A stretch of 64,000 nucleotides of DNA from Ophiobolus disseminans (lineage: Eukaryota > Ascomycota > Dothideomycetes > Pleosporales > Phaeosphaeriaceae): NCBI GenBank assembly GCA_010093685.1, contig MU006233.1:930001-994000 (forward strand), given 5' to 3'. The translations under genes were made by a program, and so were the position numbers. Under the pieces are notes generated by a model. It saw nothing but the letters and a program-made list of their open reading frames with translations, did no database searches and was not told the origin of the DNA. This document shows, piece after piece, positions 11,357-23,672 of the stretch (positions are counted from its first letter, which is position 1; each line of letters starts with the position of its first letter).

Positions 11357-13509
11357 ATGCACCGCAGTCATCATATCCTCTTTGACAAGGCTGAGCGCAA
11401 TCTCCGTTGGGCAGTAGAAGTACTACGTGGGTCCCCACCGAAATGCGTTTCCGTTTTGTCTAGACGCACTCTACAATTCTCGCCTGCCAACATGCAATCC
11501 ACACGCGATGTCCTCTCAGCCCACCACGGAAGCCCTGCTATCGTTGTTTCCACCTGCTCTTTACCCGAAGGTCTTAGCGATGAGAACATTGCAAAATATG
11601 ACGATTCGAACTCAAGTATAGAGAGTTTTGATAACATGGAACTTGGTAACGAGGATGCACATCACCAGGACGAGGACGGGAGCGATAACGAGGATGAGAG
11701 TTACGGGCAGGATCCAGACAATCAGCAACGGTCTGACTACCTAGATCTTGGAGACCTTCTTCGCAAATGTGGAATACGACATGCGCACAAAGACAAGAAC
11801 AAACTCTTTTGGCCTACCGGCCTGTTGTACCGAACATTGACGCGAGATCGTGTCATCGAAGAGCTTCAGGCACGAGTAATGAGAGGGCACAAGCTCCGCT
11901 TTGGGTGGACGCCTCCTACGCTTGCGGGTCGAATTCTACGCTCCCATATCAAGATTTTTGCTATCCTTGCAATGCTTGATAAAATTGAATGCATTGACAA
12001 CATTATACACGCCGGATTAGACGACAGCCACCTACCATTGAAATGTCGCGGAACAGCGTGCCAACTATATCATCCTCGCAAAACCAGTTCGCCATCACAA
12101 CCTATCAGCTGCTTTTCTGGTAAAGGATGGAAGACACATGAGCGCGAGTGCTTCTCACACCTCCAGCACGCAGTAGATCCTCGTGTACTGGAGCTGGAAA
12201 CGGATGGACGAACTCCAAAACATGAGGAATTTAAGCCGGAGGCTGTTCTGCCCTTTGTGTATGAGGGGCGAAGGTGTAGTCGACAAGAGGAAAGACAATA
12301 TGGCGGATATGGCTTTGTCACTGTAGCCAAAATACATCCGGATTGCCACAAATTCCACAGACTATTGAAGTTGGTATGCTATGATCGAATGCACTCTGTC
12401 ACGTCTGATGCTAATGAGCTGCCTAGATTGGAATCAACCAAGGCTTCGCGTTAAAGCAACTGGTGAACGAAGATCGCCATGAGTTCCAACAAGAGGTCGA
12501 CGCATTGAAAGTCTTCAACGGCTTTGCCCATCCCCATATGGTCACGCTCCTCATGACGTGGACGTATCGAAGCAAGTATTTCTTACTTTTTCCACTCGCG
12601 AAGTATGATCTCGGCAAGTATTGGGAGGAAGAGCCAGTTCCCAAAATAGACAAGGACATGGTACTTTGGATGTCGGAGCAACTTGTCGGTATAGCCGGCG
12701 CCGTCGCGAGCATCCATGACCCAGGGACGGGCCTTTCGGGACGCAACTATGGCGCGTCATCAGGCAACCTGCGGGTACCAGGCGAGGAGCACAAGTACGG
12801 CCGGCATGGCGATTTAAAACCCGAGAACATACTTCTGTATGAGTCTCAGGGAACCGGAAAAGGAATGCTTGTGGTCGCTGATATGGGCCTGTCCAAACTG
12901 AACACGATTTTGAGCCGCTCAACCCAGTCTAACAGCCGGGTACCTGCAACGCCAAGGTACAAACCGCCCGAGTGCGACATCGAGGGAGCCAAAATAACTC
13001 GATCTTACGACATCTGGACATTTGGCTGCCTTGCTCTGGAATGGGTGTGTTGGTTGTTCGGCGGTCAATCTGCCAGAGAATCGTTCATCTTCAGCTTGTT
13101 GAAGGAGTATCCTCCAGGAACCAGGAAGGACATGTTCTTCGACATGATTCCGAAACGAAGTGGGGACTACCGAGTGGAAATGAAACCTGAAGTGACTCAG
13201 GTAAGCGAAGATTTACGAGCTCATGAAGCAACAAGACTAATGCGGCTGTAGAAACTGGAAGATCTTCATGCGGATGCGTATTGCACGCCGTACTTCCATG
13301 ACCTTTTGGATTTGATTGAAGAGAGAATGGTGGTCATCCGTGCCAAAGATCGGATTGGCTCAAACGAATTACATCAAACGCTACGCCAGATGAATGCTAT
13401 GCTACACAGCGACCGGTATCAGAGAGTTTACATGGGTTCTTCACCGAAAAGGCCTCAAGAGCCCCTGGATGTCGTCTTCAGGCGCCGTGATAGCACGAAA
13501 CTCAAATAA
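11357..13509 (+). CDS. Kinase A: protein kinase with a fungal-specific N-terminal region, 682 aa
   Basis: Three exons: 11357-12373, 12427-13200 and 13252-13509. The introns are 53 nt (GTATGC, GCTAAT, CCTAG) and 51 nt (GTAAGC, ACTAAT, GTAG), both phase 0. Translation could instead start at the ATG near 11492. Residues about 95-125 are acidic. Residues about 130-335 form an N-terminal region also found in kinase B (17834-19734), including FAILAMLDK here. The kinase domain runs from about 340 to 600: invariant Lys in FALKQ (349), catalytic loop HGDLKPEN (Asp 468), DMG in place of DFG (Asp 491), PPEC in place of APE, and DIWTFGCLALEW. Catalytic Lys, Asp and Asn are kept, so activity is plausible. 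Arg of the usual HRD is Gly, so activation-loop phosphorylation may not be needed. No membrane segment is visible. The substrate is unknown. It lies 1.1 kb upstream of the CorA-like gene on the same strand. Confidence 0.88.
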
Positions 13510-14620
13510 CGCCATGCTGTTGTCAAGGACGGAAGTGTGTCGCAATATTTGAGGCTAGATTGCTACGCGGAAGGGACGTCCGATTCACAGTCTTCACAGC
13601 CCGTTTTTCGAACACCATTCGATAGGCTATAATCTTGTTTTGAAGTCAGTAAATTGTTTTGGCCTGTTTCCTACCTCAATGAGTAGACATACCCTCTTTC
13701 TTACACACATTTCTGCTCCAGTTGCTTTGGCCACCTGTGATTACAATTCTTTGTAGTGTTGAAATCCCTCCATAGCCTTCAACGTTTCCAACTCCGCCTG
13801 TTCTGGGTCAGCGTATGGCATTTTAATATGTACCTTCGTTGTTGCAGCTTACAGGAGTCAGTCCGCGAGGCAAGATGCACTGGTATCGCCCTCGGGTGGG
13901 CTGTCATTGCCGTCAGTAACTTTGAGTGCGAGTGGCAGGAATAGACGGACCGTGACACTAGCATTGCCGTATCCAAACACGCGTGCGAAGAATTCGTCCA
14001 ATGTGTACTCATCCGTATATCTAGCGGAGATGATAGCGATCTTCATTGCCTTGGCGCGATGATGAGGTTGGCGTCTCGCGGCTCGAGCGGAAGTGGAACA
14101 AAAGCGATCGGCTCCAGAAGTGAATGTTGTCGGTAACTGTTGCAAGAGCTGCGAGTGACCTCAGAGCTTCCTATGTCCTTCGGACTGCCTTGACTTGCTG
14201 ATGTGATCGAGAAGTATAGTTTGTTGCGGTGAAATAAAGAGTTGAGAGTGTCTTACCGCTTGCCCCACCTTCCACCGCTGGCAGTGCAACGTTGAGCAAT
14301 AAGACCGTGGAACGTGTTCAAATATGCCTCACTTCATCAGACGATGTTTTTTTCATCGTTAGTTTCTGCGGTAATACCTGAAAAGGGCAACTTACGGTCG
14401 TATCTGTCATTCAGCCTCGTAGGAATGGAAAACTTGCTAATGCCTCATGCCTGTGGCTGACCGGTCAAGGTCAAGCGAAAAACGGGTAGCCGCTGCCTCA
14501 GCCTTGCTTGCCACATTGGACACATATAACCGCCGAATCTCCGCCTTTGTTATTGCGCCAAAGACAACACCTGGATGATTTTTTTTCGCGCCTTCAAACT
14601 CGTTTCTGATAATATTTTAG
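13510..14620. other. Intergenic between kinase A and CorA-like gene
   Basis: About 1.1 kb. It holds the 3' flank of kinase A and the upstream region of the CorA-like gene. Small frames on both strands have no recognisable content. Confidence 0.45.
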
Positions 14621-16631
14621 ATGGACTGGGCAAATGACAACGCCCGTCTCAGCCATGACGCATCGGGCGTGCGACGGATCTTCAAATACCACCCGCGACC
14701 TTCAAAAGTCATAAAAATTGGCAGAGAAACCGGCGTACGTTCGTCGCATTGACTCAAAAAAATCGTACTAATCGTATGTGTCATAGTACCAAGCTCAGGT
14801 CTGGTCATTGGAGTCGCACAGAGACTGGACACAATGGCTGAATACAGTAAGCGCAGTCCACGGCGTCCCCGGTGTGGAGGCAAAGTTGATGACGAGTACA
14901 GCATACGAGTTATTCGAGTCGAGGGCTCGTGGTGATGTAAGTGCTTTTGATGTCTTCCATCACCGCTGTGTGCTGACGATATTTGTCCAAAGACTGGCTG
15001 ATTGCACAGAAAGTGTTTCATCACACGAGGCTACATGTGGTCCTTTATCTATAGCCTCATGGCTGGAAAAAGCAAAGAATGCTGCGCCGCTTAACGTTGG
15101 GCTTCGTCGCGAGGCAACGTACGCGCCGCTTGGGGAAAAGAATGTATTCATGGGTAGTGCAAAATCCCAGCTTGAATCGAATTTAGAGACCAGGCAAAAG
15201 CCTCGTAACATTCTACGCTTACCGTTCGCTGAAAATACTTTCGATTCGATATGCAGCCGCTTCCAGGTCCACAAATCCATTGCCCGAACTATAGCTCGAA
15301 AAGATGTTCCGTCATTCTCGTGCGAACGGATTGAGATGGACCATCCAGCTCTTGGTTCGTTCTTTCCTAAGTCGGCTTCATAGGCTTGTTTAACGTAGCT
15401 TACGTGGTTTAGTTTACAATTGTCGAACCCCAAATGATTGGGCCAACGATCTGGCTCTTTCAGCAACATACTATCCACAACACGGATTGACATTCGCAAT
15501 AATATATGGAAGCTCAGGCGACATAGAGAAGGCGATATTGGAGCGGCTTCAGTCTATAAACGCTGAAGCTGCCCACCCGTTGCTTCTTCCAGGAATTATT
15601 GCCGAGCTGGAGCTGGCAAGGCACACTCGACTTGTGGAAAGTAGCATCAACGACATTGAAACGAGGATTTCTGAAATGAAGTTCCATCCTCACAACGCGC
15701 GGGAGCTCTTAAGAAGCCAAATAGAACATCGCAATCACCTGAAGCGTGAGTCGTGGCTAGACCTAACTTACCTTCGGAATTCTCTCTCGACATGGAGTGC
15801 GCAATTGCTCAAGATGGTCGAAAATGCCGAAGCACTCAGTGTAGAAGATTTTACTACATCAGACGATACAACAATCTTCATTTCTAAGCCACTGCCTATT
15901 CGACCGACTCCGGAGCGTAGGAATGAGAAACATCGCCTGGATTTTGATGACGAACAAATATCTGCAGGATATGTACATGGAGCGGCATACACCAGGCGAA
16001 CAGACCTTAGCTACTCCGAGCAAGAAGTCGAGGAACCGAAATCTACCGAATACTATATAGATGATAATGCCGATGATGAAGATAAGGACGTCTACTTGGC
16101 TCAGATGCGCAAAGTGGGCGGAAGGATCAAGATCAGACTCGCAGCTATCAGGGACGACTATGACGAGAAGATACGGGACTGTACAATGCGCGTGGACGGT
16201 ATGGCGATGGCGACGCAATGGGTAAACGACTCATGCCTTGCTCAATTGCGATTCGAGCTAACTCTATTAGTCTCACAGTGAAACTGCAGTGGAAATTGCA
16301 CTCGCCACGAACCAAGACTCTAAGGTTATGCGCTCGATCTCTCTCGTGACGATGGTCTTTCTTCCCGGAACATTCTTTGCTGTAAGTCCAATTGCAACCC
16401 GCCACGCACGTTCCAATGCCACGTAGCTAACTACCACAGACCGTCTTCTCGATGACCTTCTTTGACTGGTTCGACGATGAAGGAAAGACCCGCGTGTCAA
16501 GCTATTTGTGGATATATGTGGTCGTGACCATTGTTTTTACCGCGATCACCATTGGTCTATGGTACTTCTTCGTCATCTTCCGCCGCACTGGTGAAGGTAA
16601 AGGCGACGAAGAAAAGGCGCGCATTGAATAA
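14621..16631 (+). CDS. CorA-like two-transmembrane protein, 599 aa
   Basis: Five exons: 14621-14734, 14799-15358, 15399-16221, 16271-16381 and 16440-16631. The introns are 64, about 40, 49 and 58 nt. The second uses a weak donor (GTTCTT, or GTTCGT four bases earlier) and is the least certain junction. The long N-terminal part (about 1-480) is soluble and starts MDWANDNARL. It carries charged helical segments that match the fungal CorA-like family. Residues about 500-599 hold the membrane end: a helix with MRSISLVTMVFLPGTFFA (about 518-535) leading into FSMTFFDW, then a second TM (about 559-582) and a short basic/acidic tail. The classical magnesium-channel GMN loop is absent, so Mg2+ transport should not be assumed. 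Such proteins are common and variable in fungi. The gene runs tail to tail with kinase B (89 bp between stop codons) and follows kinase A on the same strand. Confidence 0.85.
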
Positions 16632-16720
16632 CCCAGACTCAAGTAACGCGAGCACGACCTTCTCAAGATCACAACCTGGAACAACCGGGCCGCAGTATGT
16701 CTCAGCATATCGACCGCTTC
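16632..16720. other. Short convergent 3' intergenic gap (89 bp)
   Basis: The stop of the CorA-like gene (16629-16631) and the stop of kinase B (16721-16723) face each other across 89 bp. The 3' UTRs very probably overlap, giving antisense transcripts. Confidence 0.7.
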
Positions 16721-19700
16721 TCAGGTCTCACTCGGCCCCAAAAACCGTTCCACAACCTTGAGGATAAGCCTTCTCAGATATCGCTTGATGCGGCTCCTTC
16801 TCGAAACAAAAGCGTTTTTACTAGTGGAATGCTGTTGGGGCTCGCTGGTCGAACGTTGTTGGGTGCCACCAGTCGAATGCTGCTGCATTTCAGTGGTCGA
16901 TTGTTGCTTTTGTGGCGTCCGTGTGATTGGCAAATCAGGCTGTGATTGGGCTGCCAGAATTGATTGTTGGGCGGCAGGCGAGGCAGAAGGGGATGTTGTA
17001 TAAATAGCACTGTTGTTTATCTCCCCAGAAGACACAAAATTCGGGGCAACGCTGATCTGGTTAATGTCTGGCTTGGGCATTTCTTGCGCTTCATAAAGAC
17101 CATTCTGATCTATTGACCTTGTTGAGTCATGGCCCTTCGCGCCTGGTGGTCGTGTGATCTCATGTGTAAGTTGGCCTGCATCCGCGATGGCACCGTTGGT
17201 TGTCGGAAAACGCTGGTCGTTGTTCGTTGTTGTTGTGTTAATACTTCCAATATTGCTACTGGTAGTATGTGCATAGTCCACTATGGAAAGGAGGACGGAT
17301 GGTCGTGAGATGGATTGGGCAATCTCAGGCTCAGTTGGCGAGTTTTGCGCCAGCTTCGACTGGGGTCGCACGAGATCACGATCACGATTGGCAATGCTGG
17401 GAGAACTCCCCTTTCGTCTTGGATGCGTTTGAAGGTCGTATTGGCTTCCGATTGATATCGAACGGCGGGCGTGCGGTGATGGCCATGTTCCGGAGCGTAC
17501 GGGTGAAGGAGAATCCGCAACGAACGCCTTACCAGGCGAGATTGGAACTTCGACAATTTCTGATAGTTCAGAGTCGGTTCTGCTGGCTAGTTTGGTCCTC
17601 GAGAGACAATATTCCGACGAGTTTTGACAATAATCGTGCAGCTGCTTGAACTTCTTGACGATATCATAGATCTTGGCGCGCTTTGACCTGTCGACTCGCA
17701 GAAGATCCGTTTGCACATACTCCAACAGATCCAGGATGTAATCGCTACAGGCACCATCATTCTTCAGGCTTTTGAACATCTAGAATGTAGGCAATTAGCC
17801 ATGGTCACCTCTCAAAACTATCATTTGACTAACCTCTACCACAGAGAGTTTTGCTCGTGCGCGGAAGGCGTTCATATTACTGGCCTCAAGCCCGAAGAAG
17901 ATATCTGCTGCCATCATTGCTCCCTTGGAGTCTGCAGTTCTTTCTTTGGAGAAGTCATCGACGCCCTGCCATCCTCTCAGATACCACACAACGAATTGTA
18001 ACAATATACAGCCGAAAGACCATATATCGTACTGTGGCGATACACGTTGGTTGACATCGTACTCTGGGGCCTTGTAAGTATCCGTGAATCCACCAACGGC
18101 GCTTCTGCGAACATTTGACCTGGAGTGTTTGCTGTGAAAATCCGCGAACCCAAAATCGGCAATTTTCAGAATACCAATCGTGTCGTCCTCGTGGCTTTCT
18201 TCCTCGTTCCGAAACCACAATATGTTTTCGGGCTTCAAATCTCCATGCCTGCCATACAGTCGTTCCTTGTCGTGAGCTGGTAGATCTTCCACATTGTCGT
18301 CATCAATCGGGCAGTAGTGAATCTTTTGAAGCGCGCAAGCGAGGCCCAGAATTTGTGTAGCCATCCACTTGACTGGCCCTAGATTGCGGTTTTGTTCGAT
18401 GAACTGGACATTAGGCATCATCCAGAGATCTTTCAGATTGCCATCTGCCCACGGGAAGATCAAATGGAAGCGACCTTCATAAGTATATGTCGCCAAAAGT
18501 CTAATCAGATGTGGGTCTTGCTTTGCGTTGACACGCTTGAGAGCTCGCGCTTCCTCATCAGGCTTATTCGAAGTTTTAACAGCTGTGAGTTCTTTAACAG
18601 CGAGGTATACGTCGGTGTTTGCTGGCTGGTCACCGTTAGGGAATCTCTCTGTTACTGCGTGGCTGTTTTCACTCACCATTTTGGGGCATGGATTGAAGTG
18701 GGCCGGGTGTATTTTGACCTTGCGGACGGTAGATGTTCCACCATAATGTCGAAGGAATATTTCAAGTTCACCGTCGCCTGATGTGTCTTTCACTGGCATA
18801 AACGGAAGAACTAATTGATCCTTCAACAAGAAGTGAAGAACCTTTTCACCCTTCGTCCAGCTGAGCTTGAAGATTGGGGCTGATACTTGGGCTTGATATC
18901 TCTCGAAACTCTCGCGCACATGTGGCTTCCAACATGGCGCTTCAAACAGCGATAATGGTGTCTCAACCTTCTTTGTCTCTGAAGTCCTTTCTCGGTACAC
19001 CAGGCTGTTTTTGAATGTGAACGGCAGATCTTCATCAAAGATTCCGGCTCGTATGAAGTCAACGATTTGTGCTGGCAACTGGAGCATACATAGGATTGCG
19101 AATATTCTTTGTCGTGACTTCTTTCTTCGTTGGCAAAGTAAGGTCGTGGTGGCTTTGATATCTTCATGTAAACCAGCTTGCTGGAGCTCCCTAGAGATGT
19201 TCTTATAGGTCATAATCAGTTCGAGCTGATCAATAGGTAGGAAAGGTAAGTCTCTCCGCTCAGCAGACGGCACTATTTTGCTTCTGAGCCAAGTTTCTAA
19301 GAAATGTGTCTTCTGGTAAGCGGCGTCTCCCCAAATAGAGTGGTCTAAACCTGATGTTTGAGGGTCAAACTGTGTGCCAAGCCCTTTCAGAGCTTGTTCT
19401 TGTTCCGGTGGTCTCTCCAACGCACTCTCGGAGGATTCGAAAGAATAGCCGGCATCTCGAACGACACTGCTAGCAGATTTGGAGACTTGATGCGAAGGAA
19501 CGTTGAGAGCGACAAATGCAGGATTCCAGTCATCCGTGCCATGTGAGACAATGCGTATACGCGAAGTCTGCTGTGCAACCGCAGAGTTATCGTCCAAATC
19601 CTATGAACTTCAGCAATGATTTCTGTGAGCCAATGGGAGTCGCTTACAAGGTCATGGTCGACCTCGTTTGGAACTTCGGTCGCCGTGTCACTGCCTGAAT

Positions 19701-19734
19701 GACGCTCAGGCTGTGGCACAGTTTCAAGTGTCAT
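16721..19734 (-). CDS. Kinase B: protein kinase paralogue with long Ser/Gln-rich tail, 970 aa
   Basis: Three exons: 19734-19648, 19600-17834 and 17779-16721. The introns are 47 nt (GTAAGC..CATAG) and 54 nt (GTTAGT, GCTAAT, TCTAG), both phase 0. The ATG at 19732-19734 is the first Met after an in-frame stop. Residues about 150-340 correspond to the N-terminal region of kinase A (FAILCMLQLP here). The kinase domain follows: LAVKEL, HGDLKPEN (His 481, Asp 483), DFG (Asp 511) and KAPEYDV. Thus HRD is again HGD, but DFG and APE are intact, unlike kinase A. The last intron lies at the equivalent place in both kinases. The tail (about 619-970) is low-complexity and rich in Ser, Thr, Pro and Gln. It has imperfect QQHSTS/QQRSTS repeats (about residues 905-935) and ends in a basic amphipathic stretch (RRSRIKRYLRRLILK). 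That end could bind membrane; this is inference. Confidence 0.87.
16785..16885 (-). repeat. Short imperfect tandem repeat in kinase B tail
   Basis: About four copies of a 24-27-nt unit encode QQ(S/H/R)ST-type octa- or nonapeptides at the C-terminal tail of kinase B. Copies differ at several bases. Repeat length is a multiple of three, so copy-number change would keep the frame. Confidence 0.6.
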
Positions 19735-22700
19735 GCTGTATGACGGGCGGTGTTGGGCGAGTGATCCGTTGGTAACCCCGTACGGCGCAAGGCTGAAAAT
19801 TGACCCAAACAAACAAGGTTTGAAAAGCAGCGGTTCGCAGTAGGCGAACCATTGTCATAAGAGATGAACCTTGGACAGAGCCGCACTAATAGGTACGTCC
19901 TTCGCCTCCTACTATGACTTCTCTAAGCGCTTCGATAAATGACCTTTCGCTACAGGCCGTAATGTGGCGTACATGGCGTGCACACCCGCTCAGCCTGATG
20001 ATCAGCCTCGCGTTACTCACCGGCATAGGCAGACAACGCCGAGGACAGACCATACAAGCGATACGCATTTCTGAATGCATATCAAATCCATACATATGTA
20101 CTCAGCAAGCGTGAACAACGCAGTCAAACGATGGCAAAGGCTTGCGTACGATAGGAGGTGAGCATCGCGAGGAGTCGTCCATGTGAGCTAGTGGTTCCTT
20201 GCCATGCAAGTGGCGGCAATGTGTAATTATCCCAGACCTGCAGCTTTACCCATTGAAGCGGACTTCGAGGACCTCGAACCGTGAAGATGGTGTCCTGGTT
20301 AGTGCAGCGATTGGGCAGTGGTCCGGCGTAAGCGAGGATGACGCCTTCGCATGTATCAGAGCAACGCCATTCGAGCATCCTAGGTGAATTTAGTGGCAAG
20401 GATCGGATAATGGCTGCAACGTCAAGTTGTGGTCAGCTGGCAAGGGTGCACTGCCACCACACCTTTTGCCCTTGTAAGTTGTTTCGGTGATCCAGACGAT
20501 GGCGGGTCCACGTTGGTTCCGAAGGAAGGTTATTTAGGACCACTGCCGTCCTCCTGGCAAAGGCATACATCTGACGTCAGCCTCTTCTTGATCGCCATCT
20601 CCTCGCAAATTCTCTGCTGCCAATCGTTTCATCTCTTGTACCCAATTCGCCGAGGGCGACCTGCTCGATTCATTGGTTTTGGATTATGACGTACCAACGA
20701 CAGCTTCAACTACCTACCAAATGTGTGCCTAGCCCGAAACGACTTTTACAAGCGGTGACCGACAAAGCCGGTGTAGGAAATTTCTATATCGAGGTAGAAA
20801 GACTGACTTTCGCGACGCTAGTTCTTACTGACAACGTTTAGATGCGGCACAATATGTATTGCATCAGTTCACACAAGGACATCGATGTCGTACGTTCTCA
20901 AAGCACCTGAGCCATACTTGAGAAATATATACTGACTACACTGGCAGAAGGAGATATATCTTCGATGTCGTGATTAGCAGCAAGTGTGACGATGGGCAGC
21001 TCGGCCTCGATTGTCGTCAAATACCAAAAGCAGTCCGAGCAGAAGATTACCATTCCTGTTACATGGCTCATATTGTTAAGATACCTCAATTCGTGGGGCT
21101 TGCTGGTCGAGCTTTAGGCGTACATATGGCGGTTCGCTGCTTAGCACAAGATGAACAGATTCGTACATCGTGAATGTGATCGCTTACCTTTTGATCAGGC
21201 TCAACGGTAATGTGCATCCTACACTTTCTAAAGTCATACATTTCGTAAGCGGTTGTATCGTGTCGTCTTACATAAATATGGCGTTGAAGGTCCGCACCGA
21301 CGTGAAACCGTGATGGGGAGTATGCAAAACCGAACGTCCACCCACTCGGGCAATACGCTTACCAAAGGTTCCTGCTGTACTGCCTTACTGTTCGGTGTGC
21401 TATCTCCCTCGCCGAATGAGGTATGCAGACTTTGATAGCTCTTCCGAGACGCAATATTGCTCGCATATGTTACTACATTGTATTGTGCAGCTTTTCCAAT
21501 GTGGCATTGATATTTGTAGGAGGGTTTGCCATGGGCGGACCGGAAAGATCTGCAAGTAGTTACGTGGTGGTGTACATCCTCATGAGGCGATCCGTCCCTA
21601 TGTCATTCGACCCGATTGCGCATCTGGCTTTGCCTCTGCATACTCAGTCGAGTGCGGATTGCTTTTGTCTGAACCGCTTCTCTCAGTCGATAAGCTGGCA
21701 GCTGGATCGCGAGGAGTATCTCGATTAGCAGCGCGAGGAAACATGACAAGCTGTCCGACAGCCTCAGGTTCCCGTTCCATAGATCACGTGCCCTTGGGGC
21801 AGTCTAGCCTGTTTGGGCCTAGCACTCACAGTGTATATAGTCCATCTCCATTCTCTCACCCGTACGTAGCAGTTAATTAGCACCTCATGCGTTACACTGC
21901 CACTATTCCATGCGCTATCTCCTCCGTACAGTCCATCAAAAGCAGTAGCTACTTTCCAACGCTGACCTCACCTCTCAATTGCGGATGCAGCCTCCGTGCT
22001 TGGACGAGTTTGGCAACCTTAGGTGATGAGGGTTATAGAAGGAATAAGTCGTTAGACTTGTAGGCGTTCAAAAGCGACAGCAAGATATCGAGACTTAAGG
22101 AACAGATGAAACGGAGACGTAAACGTTGCAGGGAGGAGTAGGAGGGTGCGAGTGGGTTTGTCCCCTCATGCTAAGAGCCACTTAACCTTATCCATAGCGT
22201 GTTTCTCTCTTGCGCGTCTCCGCCCTTCCGATGTTTGACTCAACAGCACGATGTTCATCGTTTCGAGGGGGGTCGAGGACGAGACTCCGAAAGCTCGATA
22301 CCACTGCTATATAAGTAGACGAAATTACTGACATCACATGGTTAGAAAGCGCTGCGCCGTCCGTACCTCAACCGCCTGCCAAGCCAAGATAGCGGAGCTT
22401 CGCTACCACCATTTCATCACTTGTGGAGCATGGCATACTTTAGCTTTGAGTATCCCCAGCATGTTAAGAACAACGTAAAACGCACAGGAACATTTCGGGA
22501 TGCACTTTAAGGAACGACATTTGTATGTATGCAATGTGCTTCGGCTGCTGTTGGATGATGCAAGCATGCTTGTTGCTTGTGCTAAGTTCCGAACCGTGTG
22601 GTTAGATATCTTCAACCTTGGTAGCTTCAACATGCCCAGGTGCTCAACCACAGTTTGAACATTCCTGTGATCTTCTTAGACATTCATAAATGCTTTCATA

Positions 22701-22819
22701 AAAGTTTCCCTTCCGACTGCTCTCCTGCGTTCCTTCTTTGCTACACATACCATTCTTCATAAACCGTCTCAACACACAATATACCACTTGTGCCATTCAC
22801 GACCAAACCCAACCTTCAA
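19735..22819. other. 3.1-kb gene-poor stretch
   Basis: No gene could be supported. A minus-strand frame at about 20124-20399 encodes a compact text with three Cys (RCSDTCEG, PNRCTNQD) and an NYTLPPL end that looks gene-like. No start, signal peptide or partner exon could be joined to it. The remaining frames on both strands are short. The stretch contains the promoter of kinase B at its left end. Confidence 0.4.
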
Positions 22820-23368
22820 ATGGCTCAAACACGCCGCCAAGCCGCTTCCCGCGCACCAGACCTCATCATCGCCGGCTTTCTCAAGGAAGTCCGCATCCCT
22901 GCTCCTCAAAATGCTACGAGACCCCCAATTCCACCTAAACGCGAGGATTCAATCATGGTCGAAGCCGAAACCAAAGCCAGGCCCATATCACACCGACTGG
23001 CAGCAGCTACCAAGCTCTTCAACACCATTCACCTTCCACTACGCCTTTACGCCCCTCCTGCCATCAACCAAGAATGCGTGGAGCTATTCTCCCTCCTCGA
23101 GCGATGCGCTTTCGCTGCCATCACCGGAGAGAGCATCATGGACTTTATGCTAGTCAGCAAACCGAGCGTGTATGCCGCGCAATACCTGCTTGATGAAGTG
23201 TTCAAGGCAGCTGTGAGAATGGCACTAATTGATGAGGAGATGGAAGTGCTTGCGCATGCTTCGGGCATGGCGTTGTACTTGTTTCACTACGATGGAAGGG
23301 AGAGTGAGGAGAGTATTGCGGAGACACGTCTAAGGATATTCGAGTTCGTGCGTGCGGTTTGGGGGTAG
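22820..23368 (+). CDS. Hypothetical protein, 182 aa
   Basis: This is an uninterrupted frame with an ATG at 22820, preceded by a pyrimidine-rich leader typical of fungal starts. The N-terminus is basic (MAQTRRQAASRAP). Residues from about 60 on form alternating hydrophobic and acidic segments, probably all helical (LFSLLERCAFAAI, EEMEVLAHASGMALYLFHY, RIFEFVRAVWG). There is no signal peptide, TM segment or known motif. The open frame and amphipathic pattern support a real gene, but I cannot assign a function. It is the last gene before the retrotransposon, which inserted about 300 bp downstream. Confidence 0.6.
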   Translation: MAQTRRQAASRAPDLIIAGFLKEVRIPAPQNATRPPIPPKREDSIMVEAETKARPISHRLAAATKLFNTIHLPLRLYAPPAINQECVELFSLLERCAFAAITGESIMDFMLVSKPSVYAAQYLLDEVFKAAVRMALIDEEMEVLAHASGMALYLFHYDGRESEESIAETRLRIFEFVRAVWG

Positions 23369-23672
23369 TTCGGGTGCAGCTTGTCGAGTTTATTTCTGTG
23401 AACATACACAGCGTGTCTATTTTGTAGGCTGAATGTATATGTCACTCACTGTTTCGCTGACGTATGTTGTTGTGAGGATAGACAGAGGCGGGCTTGACCG
23501 CCTCGGTCAGATCTCCGCTGAAAGAATTACTAATGACTGGCTACCAGAATTTGCGAAGACTGAGTTATATATGGTGCACAATAAATGAGCGAATAAAACT
23601 ACAACAAATACAAGCAGATACAGGGTTTGTAAAGAGCGTTCAATCTTGACCCGACCAAAAGGATTTTCCAAC

